A stretch of 64,000 bases of DNA, taken from Octadecabacter arcticus 238 (GTDB taxonomy: Bacteria > Pseudomonadota > Alphaproteobacteria > Rhodobacterales > Rhodobacteraceae). The DNA lies in assembly GCF_000155735.2 (NCBI RefSeq), contig NC_020908.1:2981001-3045000 (forward strand), in the 5' to 3' direction. Of the stretch, positions 45,182 to 56,606 are shown piece by piece; within the stretch, counting starts at the first letter, position 1, and each line of letters opens with the position of its first letter. The notes under the pieces are model-generated. The model saw only the letters and a program-made list of their open reading frames with translations. It was not told the origin of the DNA and searched no databases. A program made the position numbers and the translations under genes.

Positions 45182-46810
45182 TTGATTAAATTCAGTGACT
45201 TAAAACTTGACGCCAAGGTCCTCAAGGCCGTCGAAGAAACTGGCTACGAGACGCCAACCCCCATTCAAGCCGGTGCGATTCCCCCCGCATTAGAAGGCCG
45301 CGACGTGCTGGGTATTGCCCAAACGGGCACTGGCAAAACCGCCGGCTTCACGCTGCCGATGATCACCATGTTGAAACGAGGCCGCGCCCGTGCGCGCATG
45401 CCCCGGTCCTTGGTGCTGGCCCCAACTCGTGAATTAGCCGCGCAAGTGGCTGAAAACTTTGACACTTATGCCAAATACACCAAGCTGACCAAAGCGTTGT
45501 TGATTGGTGGCGTGTCGTTCAAAGAACAAGACAACCTGATTGATCGCGGCGTCGACGTTCTGATTGCCACCCCCGGCCGTCTTCTGGACCACTTTGAGCG
45601 TGGCAAACTGATCCTGTCGGACGTGAAAATCATGGTCGTCGATGAGGCTGACCGCATGCTCGACATGGGTTTCATCCCTGATATTGAACGCATTTTTGGG
45701 CTCACCCCGTTCACCCGCCAGACGCTGTTCTTCTCTGCAACGATGGCACCCGAAATTGAGCGGATCACCAACACATTCCTGTCCAACCCCGCCAAAATCG
45801 AAGTCGCACGCGCCGCAACAACGTCCGAGACGATTACGCAGGGCGTGATTATGTTCAAAGGCTCCAAGAAAGCCTCTGAGGCCAGTGAAAAACAAAAGCT
45901 TCTGCGCGATATCATCGCCAGTGAGGGCGCTGATTGCCGCAATGGCATCATCTTCTGTAATCGCAAGATTGACGTCGATGCAGTTGCTAAATCAATGACA
46001 AAGGCGGGTCTGGATGCCTCCCCGATCCACGGCGATCTGGAACAGTCACACCGGATGCGCACACTTGCGAAATTCCGCGACGGCACGCTGCGCTTTCTTG
46101 TGGCATCCGACGTTGCGGCCCGGGGCCTCGATATTCCGAACGTAAGCCACGTGTTTAACTACGACGTTCCCAGCCACGCGGAAGACTATGTGCACCGGAT
46201 TGGTCGCACGGGTCGGGCGGGCAAAACCGGTACGACGATCATGATTTGCACACCGCGCGACCAGAAGAATTTCGATGATATTGAACGGCTTGTGGAAATG
46301 GCGATCCCTAGAATGGAATTGCCAGGCATGGCGTCGGTGGCACCGGTGGCGACACCTGTGGATGCCGCAGCACCAAGCGACGACAAGCCAAAACGGACAC
46401 GGACCCGTGGCGGTCGTGGTCGTAGGACTGATGCGGAAAAGGTAGCAATTTCGCCCGTAGATGCGGCACAGGCTGACACCGCGCAGCAGGACACACCCAA
46501 GGTCGAAACACCCGAAGCGGGCGCAGCCAAGGCCAAGGCTGAAACCCCAATGGCTCAAACCCCAGCGGTCGAAACTGCAAAAGTTGATCCGCCACGGTCT
46601 GAGACAAAGAAGATTGAATCACCTAAAGCGGAACCAACACGGAATGCCCCGCGTCAGGATCACAGCGACAACTCCAATCGTGAGCGATCACGCGGTGGAC
46701 ACAATCGGGGTGGACGCGACAACCATGATCGTGGACCCAAGATTGTGGGTATGGGCGATGATGCTCCAACGTTCATCACTTTAAGTTTTGATGAACGACA
46801 GGATGGCTAA
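45182..46810 (+). CDS. DEAD-box RNA helicase, RhlE type
   Basis: This 542-residue ATP-dependent RNA helicase remodels ribosomal or messenger RNA. Motifs in order: PTPIQ (Q motif), AQTGTGKT (I), PTRELA (Ia), TPGRLLDH (Ib), VVDEADRMLDMGF (II, DEAD), SAT (III), ASDVAARGLDIP (V) and YVHRIGRTGRAGKTG (VI). From about residue 390 a low-complexity tail of Ala, Thr, Pro, Lys and Glu repeats and an RGG-like stretch follow, ending with the family's PKIVGMGDDAPTFITLSF. The start is TTG 45182 with AAAGGA in front; the frame upstream to 45143 has no similarity. Confidence 0.93.
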   Translation: MIKFSDLKLDAKVLKAVEETGYETPTPIQAGAIPPALEGRDVLGIAQTGTGKTAGFTLPMITMLKRGRARARMPRSLVLAPTRELAAQVAENFDTYAKYTKLTKALLIGGVSFKEQDNLIDRGVDVLIATPGRLLDHFERGKLILSDVKIMVVDEADRMLDMGFIPDIERIFGLTPFTRQTLFFSATMAPEIERITNTFLSNPAKIEVARAATTSETITQGVIMFKGSKKASEASEKQKLLRDIIASEGADCRNGIIFCNRKIDVDAVAKSMTKAGLDASPIHGDLEQSHRMRTLAKFRDGTLRFLVASDVAARGLDIPNVSHVFNYDVPSHAEDYVHRIGRTGRAGKTGTTIMICTPRDQKNFDDIERLVEMAIPRMELPGMASVAPVATPVDAAAPSDDKPKRTRTRGGRGRRTDAEKVAISPVDAAQADTAQQDTPKVETPEAGAAKAKAETPMAQTPAVETAKVDPPRSETKKIESPKAEPTRNAPRQDHSDNSNRERSRGGHNRGGRDNHDRGPKIVGMGDDAPTFITLSFDERQDG

Positions 46811-46830
46811 ACCTTTCAATTAACAAACAA

Positions 46831-46860
46831 AAAGGGCACCCAAACGGGTGCCCTTTTTCG
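46831..46860. terminator. Bidirectional intrinsic terminator between the helicase gene and RNase J
   Basis: A perfect 11-bp stem AAAGGGCACCC / GGGTGCCCTTT encloses an AAAC loop, with T5 on the plus side and A-rich sequence on the minus side. It lies between two convergent genes and can end both transcripts. Confidence 0.9.
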
Positions 46861-46888
46861 TTTCTGGTGTTTGGTCATCAGGCTTGAT

Positions 46889-48559
46889 TTAGGCCAGTCG
46901 TGAAATGACCACAGTGACTTCTGGCTTCTTCCCAATCTCACTATAGGCTGTCTTCCGTGCGATGGTGCGCAGCTCTTTTTCGAGCTTTTCATCGTCGGCC
47001 AACGTGCGATCATTTGCGCGACCCAAGAACTGGCTTAGGTCTTCTTCGAGGACATCCACAAGCGGCGCATTGTTGCGACCCTGCTTTGGCAGGCCCATGA
47101 TTTCGCACCACGGATCGCCCATTGGATCGCCGTTTTCGTCGATGATCAATGTCACGATCACATGGCCATTCAGCGCCATGCGAATACGGTCGCGCACAAC
47201 ACCGTCAAACTGGCCGACTTTGACCGATCCGTCGAGATACATGCGGCCTGTCTCGATATGCTCGACAACTTTTGCCTTGTTGCCGGACAGATCGACCATC
47301 ATGCCATTGACGGCCAACACACCCTGCACGCCAGCAGCTTCGCCGATATTGACGTGTTCGCGCAGGTGGCGGTGTTCACCGTGCATCGGAATCAGCGTTT
47401 GTGGCTTGATCAGATCGCGCATGGTGTCCAGATCAGGGCGGTTCGCGTGGCCGGAGACGTGATACAGCCCGCCACTGGAATCGTCGACCACATCCACACC
47501 CAACTCACTGAATTGGTTCATGATATGAATGACGCCCTTCTCGTTTCCGGGAATGGTTTTCGATGAAAACAGGAACGTGTCGCCCTCTCTCATCGTGATG
47601 CCCATGTACTTGCCATTGGCCAGTTGTGCAGACGCCGCGCGGCGTTCACCCTGCGATCCAGTCACCAACAACAACACGTTTTCACGCGGCAAGTTGCCCA
47701 CCTCTTCTGGGGGGATCACATGTGGAAAGTCGTTCAGAATGCCGACTTCAGTTGCGGCTTCTACCATGCGGCGCATGGAACGGCCCAACAGACAGACAGA
47801 CCGACCCGCACGTTCAGCGGCCAGCGCAATCGTGCGCACGCGCGACACGTTGGACGCAAATGTTGTCGCCGCAACCATGCCTTTGGCGTTGATCAGAAAC
47901 TTTTCGATCTCTGGGCCGACGGTGGATTCGCTACGGCCTTCTTCGCGCGAAAACACATTGGTGGAATCGCAGACCAGCGCTTTGACACCGTCTTTGCCCA
48001 GTGATGCCCAAAGATCATAATCAAACGGCTCACCGATACCGGGTTCGACATCAATCTTGAAATCGCCGGTATGGATGATGCGCCCACCTTTGCTGTCAAT
48101 CACCAGACCTGAGCTTTCAGGGATGGAGTGTGAAATCGGCACAAAACCAACCTCAAACGGGCCAACCTTTACGGTTTCAGGCCATTTCCCCACGGTCTTC
48201 ACTGTCTTGTCAGAGAACCCGTGTTCGGACATTTTGCGCCGCGCAAGGTTGGCGGTAAACGCACGCGCATAAATCGGCGCGCCAAGGCGTTCGTACAAAT
48301 GGCCAACAGCGCCGACGTGGTCTTCATGGCCGTGGGTGATGAAAATCGCCTCAATCTGGCTTTTGCGCGCGGCAAGCCACGAGATATCCGGCAGGATCAA
48401 ATCAACCCCCGGTGTGCCGTCCATATCGGGGAACGTGACCCCCAAATCAACTACAATCAGTCGTTCCGCGTCCGCTGGGCCGTAGCCGTAAACGTAACAA
48501 TTCATACCAATCTCGCCCGCGCCACCGAGGGGGAGATACATCAATCTAGCTTTGCTCAT
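46889..48559 (-). CDS. rnj: Ribonuclease J
   Basis: This 556-residue metallo-beta-lactamase/beta-CASP nuclease functions in 5'-end RNA decay and rRNA maturation. The zinc site is ITHGHEDHVGA. Other motifs are HTGDFKID, DSTNVFSREEGRSES and the beta-CASP HVSGHANRPDL. The N-terminus LMYLPLGGAGEIGMNCYVYG is standard. It is the last gene of the minus-strand run nuoN-birA-coaX-rnj, with coaX ending one base before its start region. Confidence 0.95.
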   Translation of the reverse strand: MSKARLMYLPLGGAGEIGMNCYVYGYGPADAERLIVVDLGVTFPDMDGTPGVDLILPDISWLAARKSQIEAIFITHGHEDHVGAVGHLYERLGAPIYARAFTANLARRKMSEHGFSDKTVKTVGKWPETVKVGPFEVGFVPISHSIPESSGLVIDSKGGRIIHTGDFKIDVEPGIGEPFDYDLWASLGKDGVKALVCDSTNVFSREEGRSESTVGPEIEKFLINAKGMVAATTFASNVSRVRTIALAAERAGRSVCLLGRSMRRMVEAATEVGILNDFPHVIPPEEVGNLPRENVLLLVTGSQGERRAASAQLANGKYMGITMREGDTFLFSSKTIPGNEKGVIHIMNQFSELGVDVVDDSSGGLYHVSGHANRPDLDTMRDLIKPQTLIPMHGEHRHLREHVNIGEAAGVQGVLAVNGMMVDLSGNKAKVVEHIETGRMYLDGSVKVGQFDGVVRDRIRMALNGHVIVTLIIDENGDPMGDPWCEIMGLPKQGRNNAPLVDVLEEDLSQFLGRANDRTLADDEKLEKELRTIARKTAYSEIGKKPEVTVVISRLA

Positions 48560-48560
48560 A

Positions 48561-49337
48561 TTAGTTATTTTGGTCCTTGTTATACCTGTGGATCACGGTA
48601 AGTCCGTGCATCGTCAGGTCATCTTCGATTGTGTCAAAAAGGGCGTAACCACTTGAAAACAATGGTGCCAGCCCTCCGGTTCCTACGACTTTCATGGGGC
48701 GGTCGTACTCGCCCTTTATCCGTTCACACAGGCCATTGATCAGGCCGACATAGCCCCAAAAAATACCCGATTGTATGCAGGCCACGGTGTTTGTTCCGAT
48801 AACGGTCTGCGGTTTGGTAATATCAACATGGGGCAATGCTGCCGCCGCTTGGTGCAGCGCCTCAAGGCTGAGGTTGATACCGGGGGCAATCACCCCGCCG
48901 ACATAGGCCCCATCATGGGCGACCACGTCAAAATTCGTCGCGGTGCCAAAATCGACAACCACCACATCACCGCCGTGGCGATCAAATGCGGCTGTCGCGT
49001 TTGCCAGACGGTCTGGGCCAACTTGGGTGCCCGCGTCGACACGTGGGGAAATGGGCAGCAGGCAATCGGCCTTGCCGATCACATAGGGGCGCGTATTGAA
49101 ATAGCGATCCGCCATGACACGCAGGTTGAACACAACACGCGGCACGGTGGATGAGATGATCACCTCATCTATCTGCGCCTCGATCTTGTTGTGGTGCAAA
49201 AGCGTGCTCCACCAGACGAAATACTGATCCGCCGTGCGTTGCCATTCGGTCGCGCAGCGAAATGTGCACAGGAACTCATCCCCGTCCCAAAGGGCGAAGA
49301 CGGTGTTGGTATTTCCTGTATCGATGCACAGCAGCAC
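48561..49337 (-). CDS. coaX: Type III pantothenate kinase
   Basis: This 258-residue enzyme performs the first step of coenzyme A synthesis. The family motifs are LLCIDTGNTNTVFALWD at the N-terminus (phosphate-binding DTGN), VGPDRLANATAA, VVVDFGTATNFDVV and GGVIAPGINLSLEALH. It is encoded between birA and rnj with gaps of 1 to 13 bp, hence co-transcribed. Confidence 0.95.
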   Translation of the reverse strand: MLLCIDTGNTNTVFALWDGDEFLCTFRCATEWQRTADQYFVWWSTLLHHNKIEAQIDEVIISSTVPRVVFNLRVMADRYFNTRPYVIGKADCLLPISPRVDAGTQVGPDRLANATAAFDRHGGDVVVVDFGTATNFDVVAHDGAYVGGVIAPGINLSLEALHQAAAALPHVDITKPQTVIGTNTVACIQSGIFWGYVGLINGLCERIKGEYDRPMKVVGTGGLAPLFSSGYALFDTIEDDLTMHGLTVIHRYNKDQNN

Positions 49338-49350
49338 TTAGCCACCCTTC

Positions 49351-50109
49351 CTAGAAAAACACATCCGCCGCCGCGATGTTGCGCGGTCCCTTAGCTGTGT
49401 TCAGCACCAGATAGCCATTTTCGTCGACAGTATCAAAGCGCCCGGTTACATTTTCGTTTGGAAGACGCGCGGTAATCGTTTCACCAAGCCGTGCGGCACG
49501 TGCCAACCATGCAGTGCGGATAGGGGCAAAGCCGTATGTGGTCAATTGGCGATCCCACTGTGCAAACGCCGGTGCAAGGTGTTTCAAGAACCCGTCGGGT
49601 GTAACGTCGACACCAGACTCAACCTTTACGGACACCGGATAGACCGCGCCGTCCTCAACTTGGGTCATGTCAGGGGCCGCAATCAGGTTCACGCCAATTC
49701 CAACGGCCACGCCCCACATCTGGCCCTTCACCACAAGGCTTTCTAGCAAGATGCCCGCAACCTTGCCACCATTCAGCAACACGTCGTTGGGCCATTTCAG
49801 CGCCAGTTTCGGACCATCCCCCATGACCGCGCGCAATGCATCGTCTACGGCTAGAACCGCCACAAAACTGCGCAGCGACGCCGTCTCAGGATCGTTGCAG
49901 GGAAGCGAAAGTGTTCCGTAAAAATTGCCCACAGGGGCCACCCATGGTCTGCCCCGCCGCCCGCGTGACGCCGTTTGGCATGTCGCGGTAAACCACGTGG
50001 CAGTCGGGTGCTGGCCCGCTTGTTCACGGGCGACATCAAGTGTCGACGAGACTTCGTCAAACGAAAAGTAGCCGACTCCAGCCGGCCAATCAGCAGTCTT
50101 AATTGACAA
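49351..50109 (-). CDS. birA: Biotin-[acetyl-CoA-carboxylase] ligase
   Basis: This protein of about 252 residues attaches biotin to carboxylase carrier proteins. The features are [14 protein letters not shown], a [18 protein letters not shown] segment equivalent to the biotinyl-AMP-binding GRGRxG loop, [18 protein letters not shown] and a C-terminal SH3-like domain ([17 protein letters not shown]). There is no N-terminal DNA-binding domain, so it is not a repressor. The start is probably TTG 50109, which overlaps the nuoN stop by 11 bp; an ATG at 50148 is open but lies deep within nuoN. birA after the last complex I gene is also known in Paracoccus. Confidence 0.9.
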   Translation of the reverse strand: MSIKTADWPAGVGYFSFDEVSSTLDVAREQAGQHPTATWFTATCQTASRGRRGRPWVAPVGNFYGTLSLPCNDPETASLRSFVAVLAVDDALRAVMGDGPKLALKWPNDVLLNGGKVAGILLESLVVKGQMWGVAVGIGVNLIAAPDMTQVEDGAVYPVSVKVESGVDVTPDGFLKHLAPAFAQWDRQLTTYGFAPIRTAWLARAARLGETITARLPNENVTGRFDTVDENGYLVLNTAKGPRNIAAADVFF

Positions 50110-51538
50110 GAGCCAACGACGCGGCTTCGGCAAGCGGTTCAATTCCAAACAAGTTCACCACACCAAGGATCATAACGGCAGCAGATGCCACCAAGAACCC
50201 CCACAAAACAGGCGATCCATTGCGGTCCAACTGGACCTCTTGTTGGGACCCGAAGTACATGAAGAACACGATCCGCAGATAATAGAACGCACCAATGACA
50301 GACGCCACGACGCCTGCGACAGCAAGCCATCCAAGGCCCGCGTCATAAGCCGCCTTCAGGACGTAGAACTTACCGAAGAAGCCAAGCATCGGCGGCACAC
50401 CGGCCAGCGAGAACAGCAAAATCAGCATCGCCAGCGCCTTGAGCGGCTCGCGTTTGGAATACATCTGCAAGGACGCAATGTTGGTAACGGGCATGCCGTC
50501 CTTTTCCATCGACAGGATGAACGCGAAGGTGCCGATGTTCATCGCCACATAGATGGCGAGGTAGACCAGCATCGCCTGCACGCCAAACGCCGTCCCCGCC
50601 GCAAGACCCATCAGCGCAAAGCCCATGTGTGCAATCGATGAATAGGCCATCAGGCGTTTGATGTCTGTCTGTCCGATGGCTGCAATGCCACCGATGAACA
50701 TGGAAAGAACCGACAGGAACGCGACGATCTGCTGCCAGTCATCAACGGATCGACCAAATGCATCGTGCATCACCCGCGCGAACAATGCCATCGCAGCAAT
50801 TTTGGGGGCGGTCGCAAAAAATGCGGTGACTGGTGTTGGCGATCCTTCATATACATCTGGCGTCCACATATGAAACGGCGCGGCGGACACTTTGAACGCG
50901 AAACCGGTGGTCATGAACACAAGGCCGAACAGCAGGCCGAGGGACACGCCGCCGTCCGTCGCCTCAATAATTCCCGAAAATGACGTCGTGCCTGAAAAAC
51001 CGTAGGTCAACGATGCGCCGTACAGCAAAAGACCCGATGACAATGCGCCCAGCACGAAATACTTCAAACCAGCCTCGGTGGATTTGATGCTGTCACGACG
51101 CAAGGACGCGACCACGTACAAAGCCAGTGATTGCAGTTCCAACCCCATATAAAGCGACATCAAATCGCCCGCAGAGACCATCATCATCATGCCCACAACA
51201 GACAGCGCAATCAAGATCGGGTATTCGAACCGCAACAAATCACGTTTGGCCATGTAATCCTGGCTCATCACCAAAACGGCGGCAGCGGCCAGAAGAATGG
51301 CGACCTTGGCAAAGCGTGAGAATGCGTCATCGACGAACATGCCAGAGAACGCAGTTGTTGTCCCCTCGCCCGTGGTGGCGATCCAGAACGCAAGTGCCAC
51401 AAACAGGCCGGACGTGATCCAGACCAGCAGCGGCGCAGCTTTGTCTTTCACCGTGTAAACCGCCGCGAGAAGTGCGCCCATCGCAAACAGCGACAGGATG
51501 ATTTCCGGCATGATGGTGTTCAGATCTTGGGACAGCAT
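50099..51538 (-). CDS. nuoN: NADH-quinone oxidoreductase subunit N
   Basis: This 479-residue antiporter-like membrane subunit of complex I has about 14 helices. Conserved Lys and Glu residues of the proton path are recognisable in [13 protein letters not shown] and in [13 protein letters not shown], and [14 protein letters not shown] is the usual NuoN motif. It is the last nuo gene of the operon; birA overlaps its end. Confidence 0.95.
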   Translation of the reverse strand: MLSQDLNTIMPEIILSLFAMGALLAAVYTVKDKAAPLLVWITSGLFVALAFWIATTGEGTTTAFSGMFVDDAFSRFAKVAILLAAAAVLVMSQDYMAKRDLLRFEYPILIALSVVGMMMMVSAGDLMSLYMGLELQSLALYVVASLRRDSIKSTEAGLKYFVLGALSSGLLLYGASLTYGFSGTTSFSGIIEATDGGVSLGLLFGLVFMTTGFAFKVSAAPFHMWTPDVYEGSPTPVTAFFATAPKIAAMALFARVMHDAFGRSVDDWQQIVAFLSVLSMFIGGIAAIGQTDIKRLMAYSSIAHMGFALMGLAAGTAFGVQAMLVYLAIYVAMNIGTFAFILSMEKDGMPVTNIASLQMYSKREPLKALAMLILLFSLAGVPPMLGFFGKFYVLKAAYDAGLGWLAVAGVVASVIGAFYYLRIVFFMYFGSQQEVQLDRNGSPVLWGFLVASAAVMILGVVNLFGIEPLAEAASLALVN

Positions 51539-51549
51539 CTGTCGTTTCC

Positions 51550-53091
51550 TTAGTTCTGGGCCATTTGCGTGGCGGCGTCATATGCCGCCTGAGCAGTTTC
51601 AACTTGGACAACCAATGCGGTGACCGACGGCCCAATAATATCGGTAACAAGGGCGGGATAGATGCCCAAAAGCAGGGTCATGATAACCAGCGGTGTAAAA
51701 ATCCAACGCTCACGAGTCGTCATGTCGGTGATGGTTTTCAGGCTTTCCTTGATCAGGTCCCCCATGACGACGCGGCGATACAGCCACAGCGCATAGGCCG
51801 CCGACAAGATCACACCGGACGTGGCCACCGCTGCGACCCACGTGTTGACTTGGAACACGCCAACAAGCGTCAGGAATTCACCAACGAAACCAGATGTACC
51901 CGGAAGGCCCACGTTTGCCATCGTGAAGAACATAAAGATCATCGCGTAGGCGGGCATGCGGTTCACAAGACCACCGTAGGCATCAATGTCGCGGGTGTGC
52001 ATGCGATCATAGATCACTCCAACGCACAGGAACAAGGCGCCGGCGATAAAGCCGTGTGAAATCATCTGGAAGATCGCGCCGTCCAGACCCTGCTGGTTAA
52101 ACGTAAAGATGCCCATGGTCACGAACCCCATGTGGGCGACGGATGAATAAGCGATCAATTTCTTCATGTCCTCTTGCACCAGCGCCACAAGGGAGGTGTA
52201 GACGATCGCTATCGCAGACATCCAAAGCACCAGCGGCGCCATAACATCAGAACCCACAGGGAACATCGGCAGCGAGAAGCGCAAGAAGCCGTAGCCGCCC
52301 ATCTTCAACAGGATCGACGCCAGCACCACAGAACCCGCCGTCGGGGCCTGAACGTGCGCGTCCGGCAGCCATGTGTGGAAAGGCCACATCGGCATTTTCA
52401 CAGCGAAGGATGCAAAGAACGCCAGCCATAGCAGCGTCTGCATGCCGCCGACGATCTGTATACCAAGGATCGCGAAGTCATCGGTGCCAAACGGAAAGCC
52501 CATCAAGGATGGAATATCTGTCGTGCCAGCCGCCGAATACATGCCGACCATAGCCACCAGCATCAGCACCGAGCCGAGGAAGGTATAAAGGAAAAATTTG
52601 AACGACGCATAAATGCGGTTCGCTCCGCCCCAGATGCCGATAATCAGGAACATCGGGATCAATCCTGCCTCAAAGAACAGGTAGAACAAAACAAGGTCCA
52701 GCGCCATGAACACACCGAGCATCAGCGTTTCCAACAGCAAAAACGCGATCATGTATTCTTTGACACGGGTGTTAACCGACCAACATGACGCGATCACGAT
52801 TGGCATCAGGAACGTGGTGAGCATCACAAACAGGATCGAAATCCCGTCAACACCCATTTTGTAGTTTAGCCCCATGATCCATGTGCGTTCTTCGACGAAC
52901 TGGAACCCTGTATCCTGCGGGTTAAACCCGATCAGAATGAACAGTGACACAAGGAATGTCATCGCGGTGGCGGCCATAGCCAGCCATTTGGCATTGCGCT
53001 GTGCTGCCTCATCATCGCCGCGCAAGAACAGCGCAAGGATACCAGCGGCAATCGCGGGGATGAACGTGGTGATGGAAAGCAGGTTATCCAT
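51550..53091 (-). CDS. nuoM: NADH-quinone oxidoreductase subunit M
   Basis: This 513-residue antiporter-like subunit of the complex I membrane arm contains [21 protein letters not shown] with the conserved Glu, [23 protein letters not shown], and [18 protein letters not shown]. It overlaps nuoL by 1 bp and is followed by nuoN after 11 bp. Confidence 0.96.
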   Translation of the reverse strand: MDNLLSITTFIPAIAAGILALFLRGDDEAAQRNAKWLAMAATAMTFLVSLFILIGFNPQDTGFQFVEERTWIMGLNYKMGVDGISILFVMLTTFLMPIVIASCWSVNTRVKEYMIAFLLLETLMLGVFMALDLVLFYLFFEAGLIPMFLIIGIWGGANRIYASFKFFLYTFLGSVLMLVAMVGMYSAAGTTDIPSLMGFPFGTDDFAILGIQIVGGMQTLLWLAFFASFAVKMPMWPFHTWLPDAHVQAPTAGSVVLASILLKMGGYGFLRFSLPMFPVGSDVMAPLVLWMSAIAIVYTSLVALVQEDMKKLIAYSSVAHMGFVTMGIFTFNQQGLDGAIFQMISHGFIAGALFLCVGVIYDRMHTRDIDAYGGLVNRMPAYAMIFMFFTMANVGLPGTSGFVGEFLTLVGVFQVNTWVAAVATSGVILSAAYALWLYRRVVMGDLIKESLKTITDMTTRERWIFTPLVIMTLLLGIYPALVTDIIGPSVTALVVQVETAQAAYDAATQMAQN

Positions 53092-55250
53092 TATTCATAG
53101 TTCCCCGTGATCGTGAAGTAGGTGAGGATCACCGCAAGGCCGATTACCATGGCAAACGCGTAGGTAAAGACATAACCGGACTGCGCGCGCCCCGCGAGGC
53201 GGGTCAGCATCGGAATGATCCCGAGTGCGATTCCGTTCAAGCCGCCGTCGATGACATTGCCATCGCCGCGCTTCCACAGGAACCTGCCCAGCCACATAGC
53301 GGGTTTGATGAAGATAGCCGCGTAGAGTTCATCAAAATACCATTTGTTGAGCAGGAAGTTGTAGAGTGGCGCCTGCTGCTTCGCCAGCTGACGCGGCAAA
53401 TGTGGACTGCGGATATAAAACAACCACGCCGTGGCAAATCCGAGAACCATCGCGATAAACGGTGACAGCTTGACCCAGATCGGGACGGAATGCGCATCAT
53501 CAAGAGTGGTATTGTCAGGCGACACATAGATCGCGCCCTGACCGGGCTCACCCACAAAGGCGTAGTGACCCTCTGCTTGGCCTTCGGCTGCGTCATAGCC
53601 GTTTGCCTCATCATTGGTGGTTTCGTCACCGTGGTTTTCGACAGCCTCAACGGCATGATCAACGTCGCCCTCATCGCCGTGCGCGTCCTGTTCCGCGTAC
53701 GCCACACCAAAATATTGGCCGACATATTTCGCATTTCCAAAGAATGGCTTGTAGAACAACATGCCGGCACAGACCGCACCAATCGCCAGGATCGCCAGCG
53801 GCGCGAGCATCACGTTGGGCGATTCATGCGCATGTTCGTGCGTATGCTTGTCGCCGCGCGGTTTGCCATAGAACGTCAGGAACATCAGACGCCAGCTGTA
53901 GAAACTGGTGAACAGCGCTGCCACGACCAGCATCCAGAATGCATAGCCTCCGCCAGCGGCATAAGCCGATTCAATGATCGCATCCTTGGACACGAAGCCC
54001 GCAAAACCAACGGGGAACCCGATATCCAGCAATGGAATACCAAATCCTGTGATCGCCAGCGTACCGATCATCATCGCGCGGAAGGTCCATGGAAGTTTGT
54101 GGCGCAAACCGCCGTAGTTTCGCATGTCTTGTTCGTGGTGCATCCCGTGGATCACCGACCCCGCACCAAGGAACAACATCGCCTTAAAGAACGCATGTGT
54201 CAGCAGGTGGAACATCGCCACGGAATAGACACCAAGGCCCGCGGCCACAAACATGTAGCCCAATTGCGACATCGTTGAATAGGCGATGACGCGTTTGATG
54301 TCGTTTTGCACCAGACCGATTGTCGCCGCCACAAACGCCGTGGACGCGCCAATATAGACGATGAACGTGGTGGCAGACGGGGCGAATTCCATAATTGGCG
54401 ACATGCGACAGACAAGGAAAACACCCGCCGTCACCATGGTCGCGGCGTGGATTAGGGCCGACACTGGGGTCGGGCCTTCCATAGCATCCGGAAGCCACGT
54501 GTGCAGGAACAATTGCGCAGATTTACCCATGGCGCCGATGAACAACAGCACAGCGATCACTTCTGCGGCGTTCCAATCGCGCCACAAGAAGGTCAGCGTG
54601 GTTTCGGCCAGCGCTGGGGCCTCGGCAAAGATCACATCAAAGTTGATCGATCCGGTCAGGTAGAAGATCGCGAATATGCCCAGTGCAAAGCCAAAATCGC
54701 CCACACGGTTCACCACAAACGCCTTGATCGCGGCGGCATTGGCGGATGGTTTTTTATAGTAAAAGCCAATCAACAGATAGGATGCGACGCCAACGCCTTC
54801 CCACCCAAAGAACATCTGCACAAGGTTGTTGGCTGTGACCAGCATCAACATCGCGAAGGTAAAGAACGACAGATAAGCAAAGAAACGCGCCTTATACGCC
54901 ACGCCTTCGCCGAAGTTTTCGTCGTGCGCCATGTAGCCGAACGAATACAGGTGAACCAAGGCCGAAACCGTATTGATCACCACAAGCATGATCGCCGTCA
55001 GGCGGTCCATGCGGATGCCCCACGACGCGTCTAGCGTGCCCGATTGAATCCAGCGCATCAGTTCGATCGTGTAATAACCATTTTCATGGGCAGTGGCGTC
55101 GAACGTCAGCAGGATTATCCAGCTCAGGAACGCCGCGAGGAACAACAGGCCGGTGGTCAGCCACTGGGCCGCCGCCTCACCGATTATTTTCCAGCCAAAG
55201 CCGGCGACAATGGCACCGACCAGCGGGGCGAAAAGAATGATGGTTTCCAT
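53091..55250 (-). CDS. nuoL: NADH-quinone oxidoreductase subunit L
   Basis: This 719-residue distal proton-pumping subunit contains [56 protein letters not shown] and [15 protein letters not shown], which are typical. It is about 100 residues longer than E. coli NuoL, largely because of a His-, Asp- and Glu-rich insertion at about residues 518-587, placed before the last helices and the lateral helix region. Confidence 0.96.
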   Translation of the reverse strand: METIILFAPLVGAIVAGFGWKIIGEAAAQWLTTGLLFLAAFLSWIILLTFDATAHENGYYTIELMRWIQSGTLDASWGIRMDRLTAIMLVVINTVSALVHLYSFGYMAHDENFGEGVAYKARFFAYLSFFTFAMLMLVTANNLVQMFFGWEGVGVASYLLIGFYYKKPSANAAAIKAFVVNRVGDFGFALGIFAIFYLTGSINFDVIFAEAPALAETTLTFLWRDWNAAEVIAVLLFIGAMGKSAQLFLHTWLPDAMEGPTPVSALIHAATMVTAGVFLVCRMSPIMEFAPSATTFIVYIGASTAFVAATIGLVQNDIKRVIAYSTMSQLGYMFVAAGLGVYSVAMFHLLTHAFFKAMLFLGAGSVIHGMHHEQDMRNYGGLRHKLPWTFRAMMIGTLAITGFGIPLLDIGFPVGFAGFVSKDAIIESAYAAGGGYAFWMLVVAALFTSFYSWRLMFLTFYGKPRGDKHTHEHAHESPNVMLAPLAILAIGAVCAGMLFYKPFFGNAKYVGQYFGVAYAEQDAHGDEGDVDHAVEAVENHGDETTNDEANGYDAAEGQAEGHYAFVGEPGQGAIYVSPDNTTLDDAHSVPIWVKLSPFIAMVLGFATAWLFYIRSPHLPRQLAKQQAPLYNFLLNKWYFDELYAAIFIKPAMWLGRFLWKRGDGNVIDGGLNGIALGIIPMLTRLAGRAQSGYVFTYAFAMVIGLAVILTYFTITGNYE

Positions 55251-55255
55251 GGGTC

Positions 55256-55561
55256 TTAGCCTTTCATGACGTTGACGTCTTCGACGTCAATCGTCCCGCG
55301 GTTGCGGAAGAAACATACTAGAATCGCAAGACCGATGGCGGCTTCTGCCGCAGCAACCGTCAGCACGAACAGTGTAAACACCTGCCCCGCGAGGTCGCCA
55401 AGATAACTGGAAAAAGCCACGAAGTTGATGTTCACCGCCAGCAGCATCAACTCGATGCTCATCAACAGAATGATCACGTTCTTGCGGTTCAGGAACAGCC
55501 CGAAAATGCCGATAACAAAGAGGGCGGCCGCGACCGTTAGATAATGTTCAAGTCCGATCAT
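55256..55561 (-). CDS. nuoK: NADH-quinone oxidoreductase subunit K
   Basis: This 101-residue, three-helix complex I subunit carries the conserved membrane Glu residues in [19 protein letters not shown] and [14 protein letters not shown]. It lies 5 bp before nuoL and 2 bp after nuoJ. Confidence 0.96.
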   Translation of the reverse strand: MIGLEHYLTVAAALFVIGIFGLFLNRKNVIILLMSIELMLLAVNINFVAFSSYLGDLAGQVFTLFVLTVAAAEAAIGLAILVCFFRNRGTIDVEDVNVMKG

Positions 55562-55563
55562 AA

Positions 55564-56169
55564 TTACAGTCCCTGCCCCGGTTTGACGTCTTTGAGTTCC
55601 ATCTGTTTCGCAGGATCGCGTGACATCTGCACCATGACGTTCTGGCGTTTGACATCCGTGCGGTGGCGCAGAGTAAGCACGATCGCCCCGATCATCGCGA
55701 CCAACAGGATCAGACCCGAAAGCTGGAAGATCAGGAAATAATCATCATAGAGCACCAAGCCAAGCTGTTTGGTGTTTTCAACGTCCATGATCGGTTGCAC
55801 GAGGCGGGTTTCAAACCCGTCCGAATAGTCCCAAACGCCGAATGCCAGCGCCAGTTGCATCAACAAAACAACGCCGATCAGCAGGGCGAGCGGCATGTAG
55901 CGGGCCATTTCAGCCTTGAGTTCGGCGAAATCCACGTCAAGCATCATTACAACGAACAAGAACAACACAGCGACCGCGCCGACATAGACGATGATCAACA
56001 GCATCGCGACAAATTCCGCACCGAGCAGCACAAACAGGCCTGCCGACGACAGGAATGCAAGGATCAGCCACAGCACCGAATGCACAGGGTTGCGCGCCAG
56101 AACAGTCATCAGTCCGCCGCCAATCGTCGTCACCGCGAAGGCGTAAAAGGCAATCACTACTGGGGTCAT
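55564..56169 (-). CDS. nuoJ: NADH-quinone oxidoreductase subunit J
   Basis: This 201-residue, five-helix subunit of complex I contains the family segments [27 protein letters not shown] and [21 protein letters not shown]. Its start overlaps the stop of the small protein gene upstream by 4 bp, which places that gene inside the operon's translation chain. Confidence 0.95.
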   Translation of the reverse strand: MTPVVIAFYAFAVTTIGGGLMTVLARNPVHSVLWLILAFLSSAGLFVLLGAEFVAMLLIIVYVGAVAVLFLFVVMMLDVDFAELKAEMARYMPLALLIGVVLLMQLALAFGVWDYSDGFETRLVQPIMDVENTKQLGLVLYDDYFLIFQLSGLILLVAMIGAIVLTLRHRTDVKRQNVMVQMSRDPAKQMELKDVKPGQGL

Positions 56170-56606
56170 GTGTCTTTTTCCTTCTTTGCGACGTCTTTGT
56201 CGAAAACGGCCTTAGCCAATTCCATCGCTTTGGTCATCGCCGGTGCGCCGCCAAACATGCCAGCCATCGCGATTGTTTCGCTCACTTCTTTGTGGGTCGC
56301 GCCTGCTTCTAACGCATGGCGCACCGTCAATCTGATCTGCGGTTCAGCCATCATCCCTTGTGCAAGGCCGCCCTGAATAGTCAGGCCCTGCAGTGTCAAC
56401 AACAGTTTGGTCTTGGCGTCCAGCGCATCAGGGTTGGCGCCTTTGCCCAAAAACTGTTCCAGCAATTCCTTGGACATCGTCGGAAACAGGTCTTCGACCC
56501 CCTTCATGGACTCTTTCATGACATCGGCAAATTCAGGGCTCACGCCCTTTGCCCAGTCCTGACCGGCCTTCATCCATGCATCAAAGGGGTTGTTTTGATC
56601 GCTCAT
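56166..56606 (-). CDS. Carboxymuconolactone decarboxylase-family protein inside the nuo operon
   Basis: This 146-residue soluble protein has the CMD/AhpD helical fold in its C-terminal part ([45 protein letters not shown]). It has no cysteine at all, so the CxxC peroxidase chemistry of AhpD is excluded. It overlaps nuoI and nuoJ by 4 bp each, so it is made with complex I subunits. The role is unknown; an assembly or accessory role is an inference from position only. Confidence 0.82.
   Translation of the reverse strand: MSDQNNPFDAWMKAGQDWAKGVSPEFADVMKESMKGVEDLFPTMSKELLEQFLGKGANPDALDAKTKLLLTLQGLTIQGGLAQGMMAEPQIRLTVRHALEAGATHKEVSETIAMAGMFGGAPAMTKAMELAKAVFDKDVAKKEKDT

Noticed and set aside
53490..54278. 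262-codon plus-strand frame over nuoL
   Set aside because: No domain and typical antisense composition; nuoL is unambiguous.
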